From: Nocardia aurantia
Lineage (GTDB): Bacteria > Actinomycetota > Actinomycetes > Mycobacteriales > Mycobacteriaceae
Length of the DNA stretch: 64,000 nt
Direction: 5' to 3'
NCBI RefSeq assembly: GCF_009604425.1
Contig: NZ_WEGI01000005.1
Coordinates: 186,001-250,000, forward strand
Each line of letters begins with the position of its first letter. Position 1 is the first letter of the stretch. The position numbers were made by a program, and so were the translations under genes. Below are positions 1 through 8,579 of this stretch, in pieces. A model generated the notes under the pieces. It was not told the origin of the DNA. It searched no databases and saw nothing but the letters and a program-made list of their open reading frames with translations.

Positions 1-729
1 GGAGCGGCGGGCCAGCGCACGCTCCAATGAGTCGATGGCGGGTCCCAAAGGCGCCACTCCGGAGACCGTGGTCCGGCCCAGGATCGCGTGCGCCGCCTCG
101 GTTCCGAATCCGCGTTCGGTCATGTCGGTGTCGAGTTCGGCGAAGTACGCCGTGCCGACCCGCGCGCCGGTGTGCCGGATCTCGTTGCGCAGGGTGTTGG
201 CCAGGGCCTCCGCGGCCGCCTTGGACGCGCTGTAGGCGCCGGCCAGGGGCAGGTGGACGGCCGCGGCCAGCGACGACATGACCAGCAGATAGCCGCCGGC
301 GTGAGCGAGGTGCGGGCCGGCCGCGCGCATCGTGTAGTAGACGCCGAGCACGTTGACCGCGAACGTCTCCTCCAGCACCCGCGGATCGCCGCCGATGAGC
401 GCGAGCTGCCGGGCCACCCCCGCGTTGGCGACCACGGCGTCGAGCCCGCCCAGCTCGCCCACGAGCGAATTCACCACGCGCTCCACCTGGGTCGGATCGC
501 CGACGTCGCAGTAACGCCACGGCGCCTCGCCACAGTCGTGCGCCACCTCGGCCAGCAGTTCGGCCTCGATGCCCAGGACCGCGACCCGGGCGCCGTGCGC
601 GTGCAACTGCCTGGCCAGGGCCGCGCCGATGCCACGGGCCGCGCCGGTGATCAGAATCCGTTGCCCGGCAACGGTTTTTCTACGCAGTGGCGCGCGCCGC
701 CGAGCCACGCGATCCACACGGGGGTGCAT
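1..729 (-). CDS. Short-chain dehydrogenase/reductase, 3' end cut by window
   Basis: NAD(P)-dependent oxidoreductase of the SDR superfamily; the substrate cannot be told. Reading the minus strand from ATG at 729 gives 243 codons with no stop before the window edge, so the C terminus is missing. The Rossmann motif TGAARGIG is at about residues 28-35, the NAG motif (VVANAGVA) near 105, the catalytic Ser in VMSSLAAA and the YxxxK pair in YSASK near 175. The order and spacing match classical SDRs. The start is the first ATG before the Rossmann fold. A perfect inverted repeat lies 22 bp upstream, suggesting control by a dimeric repressor (inference). The gene is divergent from the SDR gene at 877. 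Confidence 0.85.
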   Translation of the reverse strand, partial: MHPRVDRVARRRAPLRRKTVAGQRILITGAARGIGAALARQLHAHGARVAVLGIEAELLAEVAHDCGEAPWRYCDVGDPTQVERVVNSLVGELGGLDAVVANAGVARQLALIGGDPRVLEETFAVNVLGVYYTMRAAGPHLAHAGGYLLVMSSLAAAVHLPLAGAYSASKAAAEALANTLRNEIRHTGARVGTAYFAELDTDMTERGFGTEAAHAILGRTTVSGVAPLGPAIDSLERALARRS

Positions 730-750
730 ACCGCAGACCGTACCACCGAT

Positions 751-764
751 GAACAGACCTGTTC
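751..764. promoter_or_regulatory. Operator-like palindrome upstream of the SDR gene
   Basis: GAACAG-AC-CTGTTC is a perfect 6+6 bp inverted repeat with a 2-bp spacer. It is flanked by ATCGG-like half-repeats that extend the dyad. It lies 22 bp before the ATG at 729, where a promoter is expected. The architecture fits a TetR-type operator, but no regulator gene is in view. Confidence 0.45.
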
Positions 765-876
765 GCCGATGCGGATCGGCACCGCGCCGCCCACCCATCG
801 CGACCGCGTCCGGAATGCCGGTTAATGTGCGTCAACGGAGGGCCAGCGAGCCATCGTCAACGAGAGGACCTTTGCC

Positions 877-1644
877 ATGGAGATTTCGGGCTCCGCCGCA
901 ATCATCACGGGAGCCGCGTCCGGGCTGGGCGCCGCGACCGCCAAGCGCTTCGCCGACCTCGGGGCCACCGTCTTCGGGCTGGATCTGCCGCAGTCGATCG
1001 AGCGGGCCGGGGACAGCGTCCCCGCCGGCGTGACCCTGCTCCCCACGGATGTGACCAGTGGCGACGACGTCGCGGCGGCGATCGGGACGGTCGTCGAGTC
1101 CGGCGTCCCGCCGCGCATCGTGGTGAACTGCGCCGGTGTCGGCTGGGCCGGGCGCATCCTGTCCAAGAACGGCCCGCACGATCTGGAGCTGTTCCGCACG
1201 GTCATCACCGTGAACCTGCTGGGCAGCTTCAACGTGATGCGGCTGGCCGCGGACGCCATCGCCAAGACCGACACGGTCGACGAGTACGGTCAGCGCGGCG
1301 TCGTGATCAACACGGCCTCGGTCGCGGCGTTCGAGGGCCAGATCGGCCAGATCGCCTACTCCGCCTCCAAGGGCGGGGTCGCGGGCATGACGATTCCGGC
1401 GGCGCGGGACCTGGCGCAGTTCGGCATCCGGGTGAACACCATCGCCCCCGGCATCATCGATACCCCGATGCTGGCCGGTGTCACCGAGGAGTACCGCAAG
1501 GGCCTGGAGGCGGGCGTGCCGTTCCCGTCCCGGCTGGGCCGGCCGGACGAGTACGCGCAGCTGGCGCAGTACATCGTGGAGCACGACTACCTCAACGGCG
1601 AGACCGTCCGGATGGACGGCGCGCTGCGGATGGCGCCGCGGTAG
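877..1644 (+). CDS. SDR family dehydrogenase, 3-hydroxyacyl-CoA dehydrogenase type 2-like
   Basis: Encodes 255 residues, the usual SDR length. By overall pattern it resembles 17-beta-HSD10/3-hydroxyacyl-CoA dehydrogenases, which oxidise 3-hydroxyacyl-CoA or hydroxysteroids with NAD+; the assignment is at family level only. Visible features are the cofactor motif TGAASGLG at about 11-18, the acidic residue after beta-2 (LDLP) that favours NAD+, NCAGVG near 86, the catalytic Ser in INTASVAAFEG, YSASK with the active Tyr/Lys near 163-167, and the PGIIDTPM segment. An AGAGGA Shine-Dalgarno lies about 9 bp before the ATG. It is divergent from the partial SDR gene to the left and appears to stand alone. 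Confidence 0.85.
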   Translation: MEISGSAAIITGAASGLGAATAKRFADLGATVFGLDLPQSIERAGDSVPAGVTLLPTDVTSGDDVAAAIGTVVESGVPPRIVVNCAGVGWAGRILSKNGPHDLELFRTVITVNLLGSFNVMRLAADAIAKTDTVDEYGQRGVVINTASVAAFEGQIGQIAYSASKGGVAGMTIPAARDLAQFGIRVNTIAPGIIDTPMLAGVTEEYRKGLEAGVPFPSRLGRPDEYAQLAQYIVEHDYLNGETVRMDGALRMAPR

Positions 1645-1843
1645 CCGCGCGGTCGCGAGTCACGGGCCCGTCGTGCGCTGTCACGGCGGGCCCGCCGCGA
1701 ATCGGGGAACTCGTCGTCCGCTCGGCGCGAAACGCTTGTGCGACGTCACATTCGGGCCGCGCGGCGCTTACCATATCGGTTCGCAACCGCTGCGTGCAGT
1801 GCGGTTCACGGACTTGTCGGGGGCAGGGCCCATACTGCTACAC

Positions 1844-3643
1844 GTGTATTCGGGCAGTGGTGACCGCGACGGTCACGAAGACGAGGGCAGGCATACCGGG
1901 CCGCGAGCGGCCCTACCTGCCGAGCCGCACACCGCCCAGCCCACCGAGCCACGGGCAGCCATGTCTGCCGAGCCGCACGCGGCTGTGCCTGCCGAGGTGT
2001 GCGAGTCCGCCGGATACACCGCCGCCCCGTCCGCCTTCGTCGACGCCCGCTCCTTGATCGGCTGCCGCCATCGGCTGCATCTCAACTCCGCGCACCCCGA
2101 GGTCCTCACCGGCGTCACGGAGGATGTGGGGGTCACACAGCGGCGGGAGGCCGCCACCGCGCATCGCGAACGGGTGCGCGATCAGCTGATCGCGGCCGAG
2201 CCCGAGCGCTGGACCGTCATCGCCCCGGGCCGCCCGGCCGGCGCCCGCGCGGCGGACACCATGCGCGCGTGCGCCGAAGGGGCCGAACGCATCTGGGGCG
2301 CGCTGCTGCCGCAGGAGCCCGACACCGGCCGACGCGGCGGCTCCGAGATCCTGCTGCGCGACCAGGACCGCGGTGGCTACATCCCGATCATCGTGGTCAA
2401 CCACAAGGTCACCGATCCGCGTCAGCCCGATCCGGCCGAGCACCATCCGCTCACCACCGGCCTGCCGGACTGGAAACCGCAGCCGGACCGCACCGTTCGC
2501 GTGCGCAACCAGCCGCGCGATCAGCAGCGGCTGGTTCACCTGTACCGGATGCTGCAACGGCACGGGCTGGCGAGCCCCGCGCTGGTTGGCGGTGTCATCG
2601 GCTTCCACACCGACCGCGTGCTGGTGCACGAGCTGGGCCCGCTGCTCGACGACTACGACCGCCGCTACGCCGATCGCATCGCGGTCGTGCGCGGCGAGCT
2701 CCCGACCGTGCCCTCCAAGGTGCCGGAATGCCGGCAGTGCCCGTGGTGGACCCGCAGCGAGACCCCCGGCGCCCCCAGCTGTGAGCGCTGGCTCGTCGAC
2801 CATCACGACGTGAGCCTGGTCGCCGCCGGGTCGCGCGCCGAGGTGCTGCGCCGCCACGACGTCGACACCATCGAGGATCTGGCGAACTGGACGGGCGAGG
2901 CCCCGGACGACTGGCAGTACGAGCCGTTCGAGGAGGCGGTCGTCACCGCGCGGGCCTGGATGTCGGGCGCGCCGCTGGTCCGCCGGGTCGAGCGACTATG
3001 GGTGCGGCGGGCCGACGTCGAGGTCGATGTCGACCTGGAGAGCTATCAGGAGTACGGCGCCTATCTGTGGGGCACGCTGCTCGACGGCGTCTACCGGCCC
3101 TTCGTCAGCTGGGACCCGCTGCCCACCACCGACGAGGCCCGATCCTTCGCCGAGTTCTGGACCTGGCTGATGGACATCCGCGCCGAGGCCGTCGCGGCCG
3201 GTAAGACCTTCGCGGCCTACTGCTATTCCCGTACCGCCGAGGACAAGTGGCTGTACGAGTCGGCCCGCCGGTTCGCGGGCCTGCCCGGCATCCCCACCGA
3301 GGCCCAGGTGCGCGAGTTCGTCGACGGCCCGCAGTGGGTGGACATGTTCGAGGCCGTCTCCACCCAGTTCATCTGCCCGAACGGCAAGGGGCTCAAGAAG
3401 ATCGCGCCGGTGGCCGGCTTCGGCTGGCGGGATCCGGAGGCCGGTGGCGAGGCATCGATGAGCTGGTACCGGCAGGCCGTCGGCTACGACGGGCCGCCGG
3501 ATCTGTCGCAACGCACCCGGCTGTTCGAATACAACGAGGACGACGTGCGCGCCACCAAGGCGCTGCGCGACTGGATGTACCCCACCGAGCCCGGCGGCCG
3601 CAGCGCCGAGGCCGAGGTCCCGGCGATGGCGGACTTCCGATAG
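1844..3643 (+). CDS. RecB/Cas4-like nuclease of the TM0106 family
   Basis: Probable single-strand nuclease of the TM0106/RecB-like family, about 599 residues. A Cys early in the fold (IGCRHRLHLN) and a later CRQCPWW...SC cluster resemble the four cysteines of an Fe-S cluster in Cas4/AddB-type nucleases. The C-terminal third, with FVSWDPLP and an Asp/Glu-rich YNEDDV near the end, has the pattern of an RNase H-like exonuclease domain. The open frame runs back into the preceding SDR gene, but that part is shadow. The GTG at 1844 is chosen because it sits directly after CATACTGCTACAC, giving a plausible leaderless start. An ATG at 1961 is the alternative. The N terminus has a degenerate AEPHA-type repeat. 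No helicase domain is fused, unlike some family members. Confidence 0.7.
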   Translation: MYSGSGDRDGHEDEGRHTGPRAALPAEPHTAQPTEPRAAMSAEPHAAVPAEVCESAGYTAAPSAFVDARSLIGCRHRLHLNSAHPEVLTGVTEDVGVTQRREAATAHRERVRDQLIAAEPERWTVIAPGRPAGARAADTMRACAEGAERIWGALLPQEPDTGRRGGSEILLRDQDRGGYIPIIVVNHKVTDPRQPDPAEHHPLTTGLPDWKPQPDRTVRVRNQPRDQQRLVHLYRMLQRHGLASPALVGGVIGFHTDRVLVHELGPLLDDYDRRYADRIAVVRGELPTVPSKVPECRQCPWWTRSETPGAPSCERWLVDHHDVSLVAAGSRAEVLRRHDVDTIEDLANWTGEAPDDWQYEPFEEAVVTARAWMSGAPLVRRVERLWVRRADVEVDVDLESYQEYGAYLWGTLLDGVYRPFVSWDPLPTTDEARSFAEFWTWLMDIRAEAVAAGKTFAAYCYSRTAEDKWLYESARRFAGLPGIPTEAQVREFVDGPQWVDMFEAVSTQFICPNGKGLKKIAPVAGFGWRDPEAGGEASMSWYRQAVGYDGPPDLSQRTRLFEYNEDDVRATKALRDWMYPTEPGGRSAEAEVPAMADFR

Positions 3644-3681
3644 CGACCGGGTGACCCGCCGGAGCGGTCACCGGCTCGTCG

Positions 3682-3687
3682 TATTAT
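3682..3687 (+). promoter_or_regulatory. Extended -10 of a leaderless htpG promoter
   Basis: TATTAT is a near-perfect -10 hexamer ending 6 nt before the htpG GTG at 3694. The transcript would then begin at or next to the start codon, as in many actinobacterial leaderless mRNAs. There is no Shine-Dalgarno sequence before the start. Confidence 0.55.
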
Positions 3688-3693
3688 GTCGGC

Positions 3694-5667
3694 GTGACCG
3701 ATCACGTCGAACAATTGGAATTTCAGGCCGAAACCCATCAGCTTTTGGAACTGATGATCCACTCGGTCTATTCGAACAAGGACACATTCCTGCGAGAGCT
3801 GATCTCGAATGCGTCCGACGCACTGGACAAACTGCGGCTGGAGTCGTTCCGGGACAAGGACCTCGAGGTCGACACCAGCGATCTGCACATCGAACTGGCG
3901 GTCGACACCGAGAACCGGATCCTGACCGTCCGCGACAACGGCATCGGCATGTCGCGCGACGAGGTGATCGATCTCATCGGCACGCTGGCCAAGTCCGGGA
4001 CCGCCGAACTGCGGAAGCAGCTGCTGGACGGTAAGTCCGACGCCGCCGCCGAGGAGCTGATCGGCCAGTTCGGTATCGGCTTCTACTCCACCTTCATGGT
4101 GGCCGACCAGGTCACCCTGACCACCCGCCGGGCGGGCGAGGCCACCGCCACCCGCTGGGAGTCGAGCGCGGGCAGCTCCGGCTACACCATCGAGACCCTC
4201 CAGGACGCGCCGCAGGGCACCTCGGTGTCGTTGCGGCTCAAGCCCGCCGACCCCGAGGACCACCTCTTCGATTACACGCAGGAGTGGAAACTCCGCGAAA
4301 TCGTCAAGAAATACTCGGATTTCATCGCCTGGCCGGTCCGGATGCAGGTCGAGCGGACCGTCACCGAGGGCACCGGCGAGGACGCCGAAGAGAAGACGAT
4401 CATCGAGGATCAAACCCTCAACTCGCAGAAGGCGCTGTGGACCCGGCCGCGCAGCGAGGTGTCCGAGGACGAATACAAGGAGTTCTACAAGCACGTCTCG
4501 CACGCCTGGGACGATCCGCTGGAGATCATCCCGATGAAGGCGGAGGGCACCTTCGAATATCAGGCACTGCTGTTCCTCCCGTCGAGCGCGCCGTTCGACC
4601 TGTTCACCCGGGAACACAAGCGTGGTGTGCAGCTGTATGTGCGCCGGGTGTTCATCATGGACAACTGCGAAGAACTCATGCCGGAGTACCTGCGCTTCGT
4701 CAAGGGCGTGGTGGACGCGCAGGACCTGTCGCTCAACGTGTCCCGCGAGATCCTGCAGCAGGACCGGCAGATCCAGATGATCCGCAAGCGGCTGGTCCGC
4801 AAGGTGCTGTCGACGATCAAGGATCTGCAGAACGCCGGCCGCGCGGAGGACGGCGACAAGACCAAGTATCAGACCTTCTGGGCGGAATTCGGCCGGGTCC
4901 TCAAGGAGGGCCTGCTCTCCGACTTCGACAATCGCGAAACCATCCTGCAGGTCTCGTCGTTCGCGTCGACGCATTCGACCGAGGAGCTCACCACCCTCGC
5001 CGAATATCTCGAGCGGCTGCCCGAGGGCCACGACAAGATCTACTACATGACCGGTGAATCCCGGCAGCAGATCGAGAATTCGCCGCATCTCGAGGCGTTC
5101 CGGGCGAAGGGCCTGGAGGTGCTGGTGCTCACCGATCCGGTCGACGAGATGTGGGTCGGCTCTGTGACCGAATTCGAGGGCAAGCAGTTCCAGTCCATCG
5201 CCAAGGGCGAGGTCGACCTGGAGACCGAGGAGGAGAAGAAGTCCTCCGAGCAGCTGCGCGAACAGCAGGAGAAGGACTTCGGCGATGTGCTGAAGTGGCT
5301 GCAGCAGGCCCTCGACGAGAGCGTCAAGGAGGTCCGGCTGTCGTCGCGGCTGACCACCTCGCCCGCGTGCGTGGTCGGTGACGTCTTCGACTTCACCCCG
5401 CAGCTGGAACGCATGTACCGGGCCTCGGGCCAGGAGCTGCCGCAAAGCAAGCGGATCCTGGAGCTGAACCCGGCGCATCCGCTGGTCACCGGCCTGCGCG
5501 ACGCCTATGGCCGCAACCGGGCCGAGGCCGACGCCGGTACCGACGCGGACCTCACCGCGACCGCCGAATTGCTGTACGGCACCGCGATTCTCGCCGAGGG
5601 CGGCGAGCTGAAGGATCCGGCGGGATTCGCGAAGATCCTGACCGAGCGGTTGACCAAGTCGCTGTGA
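3694..5667 (+). CDS. htpG: Molecular chaperone HtpG (Hsp90)
   Basis: Cytosolic ATP-dependent chaperone that remodels client proteins under stress. The 657-residue product fits bacterial Hsp90s (about 620-650). The GHKL ATPase N domain shows NASDALDKLR (helix 1), DNGIGM and GQFGIGFYSTFMVAD (lid and G motifs). A middle domain with the conserved SREILQQ segment and a C-terminal dimerisation domain follow. The middle region carries an extra acidic linker, EGTGEDAEEKT, typical of actinobacterial HtpG. Start: GTG directly after a -10 box, so probably leaderless. A strong hairpin follows the stop. It appears monocistronic. Confidence 0.97.
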   Translation: MTDHVEQLEFQAETHQLLELMIHSVYSNKDTFLRELISNASDALDKLRLESFRDKDLEVDTSDLHIELAVDTENRILTVRDNGIGMSRDEVIDLIGTLAKSGTAELRKQLLDGKSDAAAEELIGQFGIGFYSTFMVADQVTLTTRRAGEATATRWESSAGSSGYTIETLQDAPQGTSVSLRLKPADPEDHLFDYTQEWKLREIVKKYSDFIAWPVRMQVERTVTEGTGEDAEEKTIIEDQTLNSQKALWTRPRSEVSEDEYKEFYKHVSHAWDDPLEIIPMKAEGTFEYQALLFLPSSAPFDLFTREHKRGVQLYVRRVFIMDNCEELMPEYLRFVKGVVDAQDLSLNVSREILQQDRQIQMIRKRLVRKVLSTIKDLQNAGRAEDGDKTKYQTFWAEFGRVLKEGLLSDFDNRETILQVSSFASTHSTEELTTLAEYLERLPEGHDKIYYMTGESRQQIENSPHLEAFRAKGLEVLVLTDPVDEMWVGSVTEFEGKQFQSIAKGEVDLETEEEKKSSEQLREQQEKDFGDVLKWLQQALDESVKEVRLSSRLTTSPACVVGDVFDFTPQLERMYRASGQELPQSKRILELNPAHPLVTGLRDAYGRNRAEADAGTDADLTATAELLYGTAILAEGGELKDPAGFAKILTERLTKSL

Positions 5668-5674
5668 GCGAATC

Positions 5675-5706
5675 GGTCCGCGTCACCGGCGGCGGTGGCG
5701 CGGACC
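5675..5706 (+). terminator. htpG terminator hairpin
   Basis: A 13-bp stem (5675-5687 with 5694-5706, one G-U pair) encloses a 6-nt loop and begins 8 nt after the htpG stop. It has no U tract, as is common in high-GC actinobacteria. Confidence 0.6.
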
Positions 5707-5827
5707 GGTCCCTCGTGGGCCGTCACCGCGACCGGTTAGGGTAATCCCAAACCGTGTGGCTCGTGGGCAGGCGCATCGGCTGACGACCACCTGCCCACGG
5801 CGAACCAGCATGACGGAGGGCCTACCC

Positions 5828-6517
5828 ATGGGGTTGTTCACCAAGCGCTCGCGGCGCGCGAACCGCAAAGCCGAGGCGAAAGCCCTCAAGCACAAGGCCG
5901 GCTTGGAGGCCAGGCTCGGCGCCCGCAACTCGCGCCGGCGCGATCGCGCCGAACTGCGCACCCAGCGCGAAGTGGCCAAGCAGCAGGTGGCGACGCTGAA
6001 GGCGCAGGAGAAGGCGGCGTTGAAGGCCGCCGACAAGGCCGAGCGGGATCTGTTCAGCGTCGGCCAGGTCCGCAAATACCTCGGGGTGGCCCGGATCCTG
6101 GTGCCGGTGCTGGCCCCGCTGGCCTACCGCGCGGCGACCTTCGTGCGCGGGCAACTCGACACCCGCCGCGCCCGGGAGCTGGGCATCGGCGTCGATCAGC
6201 TCGCCGACTACTCCGGTCCCGGCGCGAAACTGCAGGTACGCATCGCCAATGCCGAACGGACCCTGGCCGAGCTGGAGCGGAAATCCGAGCCGAAGCGGGC
6301 CGAGGCCGGCCGCTCCCGGGGCAACAAGAACGGCGCCCGCGACGACGAGGCGGCGAAGTTCGCCGCCGCCACCCGCGACCGCCTCGACAGCCTGACCGCG
6401 GCCGTCCGCACCGCCGACCGCATGCCGGCGACCCGCCGCACCGCCGTCCACGAGTCGATCTCGAACGAACTGGCCGAGGTCGAGGCCGACCTGCTGACCC
6501 GCCTCGGCGTGCACTGA
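5828..6517 (+). CDS. DUF6474-like coiled-coil protein
   Basis: A 229-residue protein of unknown function, resembling the DUF6474 family by layout (from memory). The first 90 residues are very rich in Lys/Arg/Ala with heptad-like spacing, predicting a basic coiled coil. A weakly hydrophobic segment, YLGVARILVPVLAPLAY near residue 88, may touch the membrane. A second helical Ala/Glu/Arg-rich part follows, with a charged break at RSRGNKNGARDDE. The ATG at 5828 is chosen over the in-frame ATG at 5810 because a GGAGGG ribosome-binding site (5815-5820) lies 7 bp before it. No operon partner is evident. Confidence 0.7.
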   Translation: MGLFTKRSRRANRKAEAKALKHKAGLEARLGARNSRRRDRAELRTQREVAKQQVATLKAQEKAALKAADKAERDLFSVGQVRKYLGVARILVPVLAPLAYRAATFVRGQLDTRRARELGIGVDQLADYSGPGAKLQVRIANAERTLAELERKSEPKRAEAGRSRGNKNGARDDEAAKFAAATRDRLDSLTAAVRTADRMPATRRTAVHESISNELAEVEADLLTRLGVH

Positions 6518-6556
6518 TCCCACCTAGCATCCACATCCCGGCCGAGAAGTAATCCG

Positions 6557-7309
6557 ATGACCTCCGGTGACCACCACCGATCGACGACCCCGGGCTCCGC
6601 GCCCGCCGGGTCCAGATCGGCGCGACGTCATCGGATCCCGACCACCGGCTCCCGCCGCACCGGTGACCCGGATCGGCCGGAAGTGCGCGGCCGGACCGGT
6701 CGAAAGCGAATGCCGTGGGGACGGCCCAGCTCCGAGCGCGCCCGCAACCCGCGCGCGGACGCCGGGCTCGCGGAGTCACGCGGCGCGGCGGCCGGGGCAA
6801 TCTCCGCTGGGCTCGCGGTGGCCGCGCACGGTCTCGCCGGCGGCGGCTTTCCGAATTCGACCGCCCTGATGCTGGTGTGCTCGGTGGCCGCGGTGGTGGG
6901 CGCGATCGCGATGACCTTGCCGTCGCTCGCGCTGGCGACCGGGCGGGCCGGATTGCTCGCCGCTCTCGTGGCCGGCCAATGGGCCGGGCACGAAGCGTTG
7001 TCGGGCCTGATCGGGCACGAACACGCCGCAGGTGGCCGGCTCTCGTCTCCCGCCGCGGCGATGTTCGCATCGTCCGGGCATGCCATGCTGTTCGCCCACG
7101 CCCTGGCGATCCTGCTGTGCGCGCTGCTCCTGGTGGTGGCCGAGCGGCTGTACTCCGTTGTCTCCCGGGCGATCCGGGCCGTCACCGATCGGCCCCGGCC
7201 GCTGTCTCCGCCGCTGGCTCCGGCGCGTTGGCCGGGCAGCCCGGTGCATGTCCCCCGCTTTCTCCGTCTCGGCGCGATCGCTGCTCGCGCGCCGCCGGTG
7301 CCGGCCTGA
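6557..7309 (+). CDS. Membrane protein at head of copper cluster
   Basis: Family not recognised. The first 75 residues are basic and Pro/Arg-rich. The rest holds about four hydrophobic helices, among them ISAGLAVAAHGLAG, ALMLVCSVAAVVGAIAM and MLFAHALAILLCALLL. His residues fall in or near the membrane parts (AAHG, GHEHAAGG, SGHAM, FAHA), which fits a metal-handling role (inference). It lies 62 bp before ycnI and is probably cotranscribed with ycnI-copC-copD. An internal ATG at 6710 (MPWGRPSS) is a credible alternative start that would drop the low-complexity leader; no clear Shine-Dalgarno decides between them. Confidence 0.55.
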   Translation: MTSGDHHRSTTPGSAPAGSRSARRHRIPTTGSRRTGDPDRPEVRGRTGRKRMPWGRPSSERARNPRADAGLAESRGAAAGAISAGLAVAAHGLAGGGFPNSTALMLVCSVAAVVGAIAMTLPSLALATGRAGLLAALVAGQWAGHEALSGLIGHEHAAGGRLSSPAAAMFASSGHAMLFAHALAILLCALLLVVAERLYSVVSRAIRAVTDRPRPLSPPLAPARWPGSPVHVPRFLRLGAIAARAPPVPA

Positions 7310-7371
7310 TCCGCCGACACCTCGAGGGATTCCGTCCGGAATCCCGCACTCACAGAGAAAGCAGCATCCTC

Positions 7372-8028
7372 ATGTCTGTTGCGCTGTCGCGCGCCCTGCT
7401 CGCCTCCGGCGCCGTCGCCGGGCTGACCCTGCTGGCCGGTGGGACCGCCGCCGCCCATGTCACCGCCGATGCCCCAGGCGCGACCCAGGGCGGCTACGGA
7501 GTCGTCACCTTCCGGGTGCCGACCGAATCGGAGACCGCGTCCACCACCAAGTTGTCGGTGCAACTGCCGGGAGTGTCCTCGGCGCTCACCGAACCGCTGG
7601 CCGGGTGGACCGCCAAGGTCGACAAGAACGACAAGAATCAGGTCGTCGCGGTCACCTGGACCGCCGACCCGGGCAATCCGGGGATCGGTCCGGGGCACTT
7701 CCAGCGCTTCGTGCTCTCGGTCGGCCCGCTGCCGAAACAGGATTCGGTCAGCCTGCCGGCCTCCCAGACCTACAGCGACGGCAAGGTCGTCGACTGGAAT
7801 CAGCCGATGGGCGCGGACGGTCAGGAACCGGAACATCCCGCACCCGCGCTGACCCTGGCGGCGGGCGGCGATCACCACGGCCATATGAGCGCCACCCCGG
7901 CCGGCGCGCACGACGACGAGCACGGTTCCGACGACACCGCGCGCTGGCTGGGCGGGATCGGCCTGGCGCTCGGTGCGCTGGGCGCCGCGCTCGGGCTCGG
8001 CAGCGTGCTGCGAGGACGTCGGTCGTGA
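7372..8028 (+). CDS. YcnI family copper-binding membrane protein (DUF1775)
   Basis: Secreted, membrane-anchored protein of 218 residues with the YcnI/DUF1775 layout. The signal peptide (residues 1-27) ends in GGTAAA just before HVTADAP, so cleavage would leave His as the first residue, the copper ligand known in YcnI. A beta-sandwich domain runs to about 160, followed by a His/Asp-rich stretch (GGDHHGHMSA, GAHDDEHGSDD) that could bind more metal. A C-terminal membrane helix ends in RGRRS. The start is the ATG after GAGAAAGCAG. The stop overlaps the copC GTG. The cluster suggests copper delivery or tolerance at the cell surface. Confidence 0.88.
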   Translation: MSVALSRALLASGAVAGLTLLAGGTAAAHVTADAPGATQGGYGVVTFRVPTESETASTTKLSVQLPGVSSALTEPLAGWTAKVDKNDKNQVVAVTWTADPGNPGIGPGHFQRFVLSVGPLPKQDSVSLPASQTYSDGKVVDWNQPMGADGQEPEHPAPALTLAAGGDHHGHMSATPAGAHDDEHGSDDTARWLGGIGLALGALGAALGLGSVLRGRRS

Positions 8029-8579
8029 TCCGGAGAGTGTTCACCGGCCTGGTGGCCGGGCTGTTGTTCGGCGGGCTCGCGGTGTCGGCCGCGGGCCCGG
8101 CGGCCGCGCATTCGATCGTGGTGTCGACCGATCCGGCCGACGGCGCGCAGTTGGACACCGGACCGGCTCAGGTCAGTCTGACGTTCAACGAGAACCTGCA
8201 GACCGGCTTTCCGGCGCTCACCGTGGTGGGCCCGGACGGCAATCTGTGGTCGAAGGGGCAACCGGCGATCTCCGGACCGGTGATCAGCGTGCCGGTCGGC
8301 GAACTGGGCCCGCCCGGCAAGTACACGGTCGCCTACCGGGTGACCTCCGCCGACGGTCATCCGGTCAGCGGCACCCGCAGTTTCACGCTGACCCGCGCGG
8401 GCACCGGCACGCCGGGGCCGAAGGCGGCGGACGCCGACGGTAATCCGGTCGCCGGCCACGATTCCGGCGGCGTCCCGCTGTGGGTGTTCATCGTGGCCGC
8501 GGTCGTACTGTTCGGCGGCGGCCTGCTGTTCGCGTTGTTCGGCGGACCCCGCGGCCGTGGGAAGGGTACGGCGGCGTAG
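8025..8579 (+). CDS. copC: CopC-domain copper-binding protein
   Basis: Extracytoplasmic copper carrier of 184 residues. A signal peptide ends at AGPAAA, exposing [13 protein letters not shown], whose N-terminal His is the expected Cu ligand of CopC. The cupredoxin-like domain includes [26 protein letters not shown] with the second conserved Asp-Gly-His, and GTRSFT. A single C-terminal transmembrane helix ([17 protein letters not shown]) anchors it. The GTG start overlaps the ycnI stop (GTGA), so translation is coupled. It probably works with the CopD protein that follows. Confidence 0.9.
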   Translation: MIRRVFTGLVAGLLFGGLAVSAAGPAAAHSIVVSTDPADGAQLDTGPAQVSLTFNENLQTGFPALTVVGPDGNLWSKGQPAISGPVISVPVGELGPPGKYTVAYRVTSADGHPVSGTRSFTLTRAGTGTPGPKAADADGNPVAGHDSGGVPLWVFIVAAVVLFGGGLLFALFGGPRGRGKGTAA

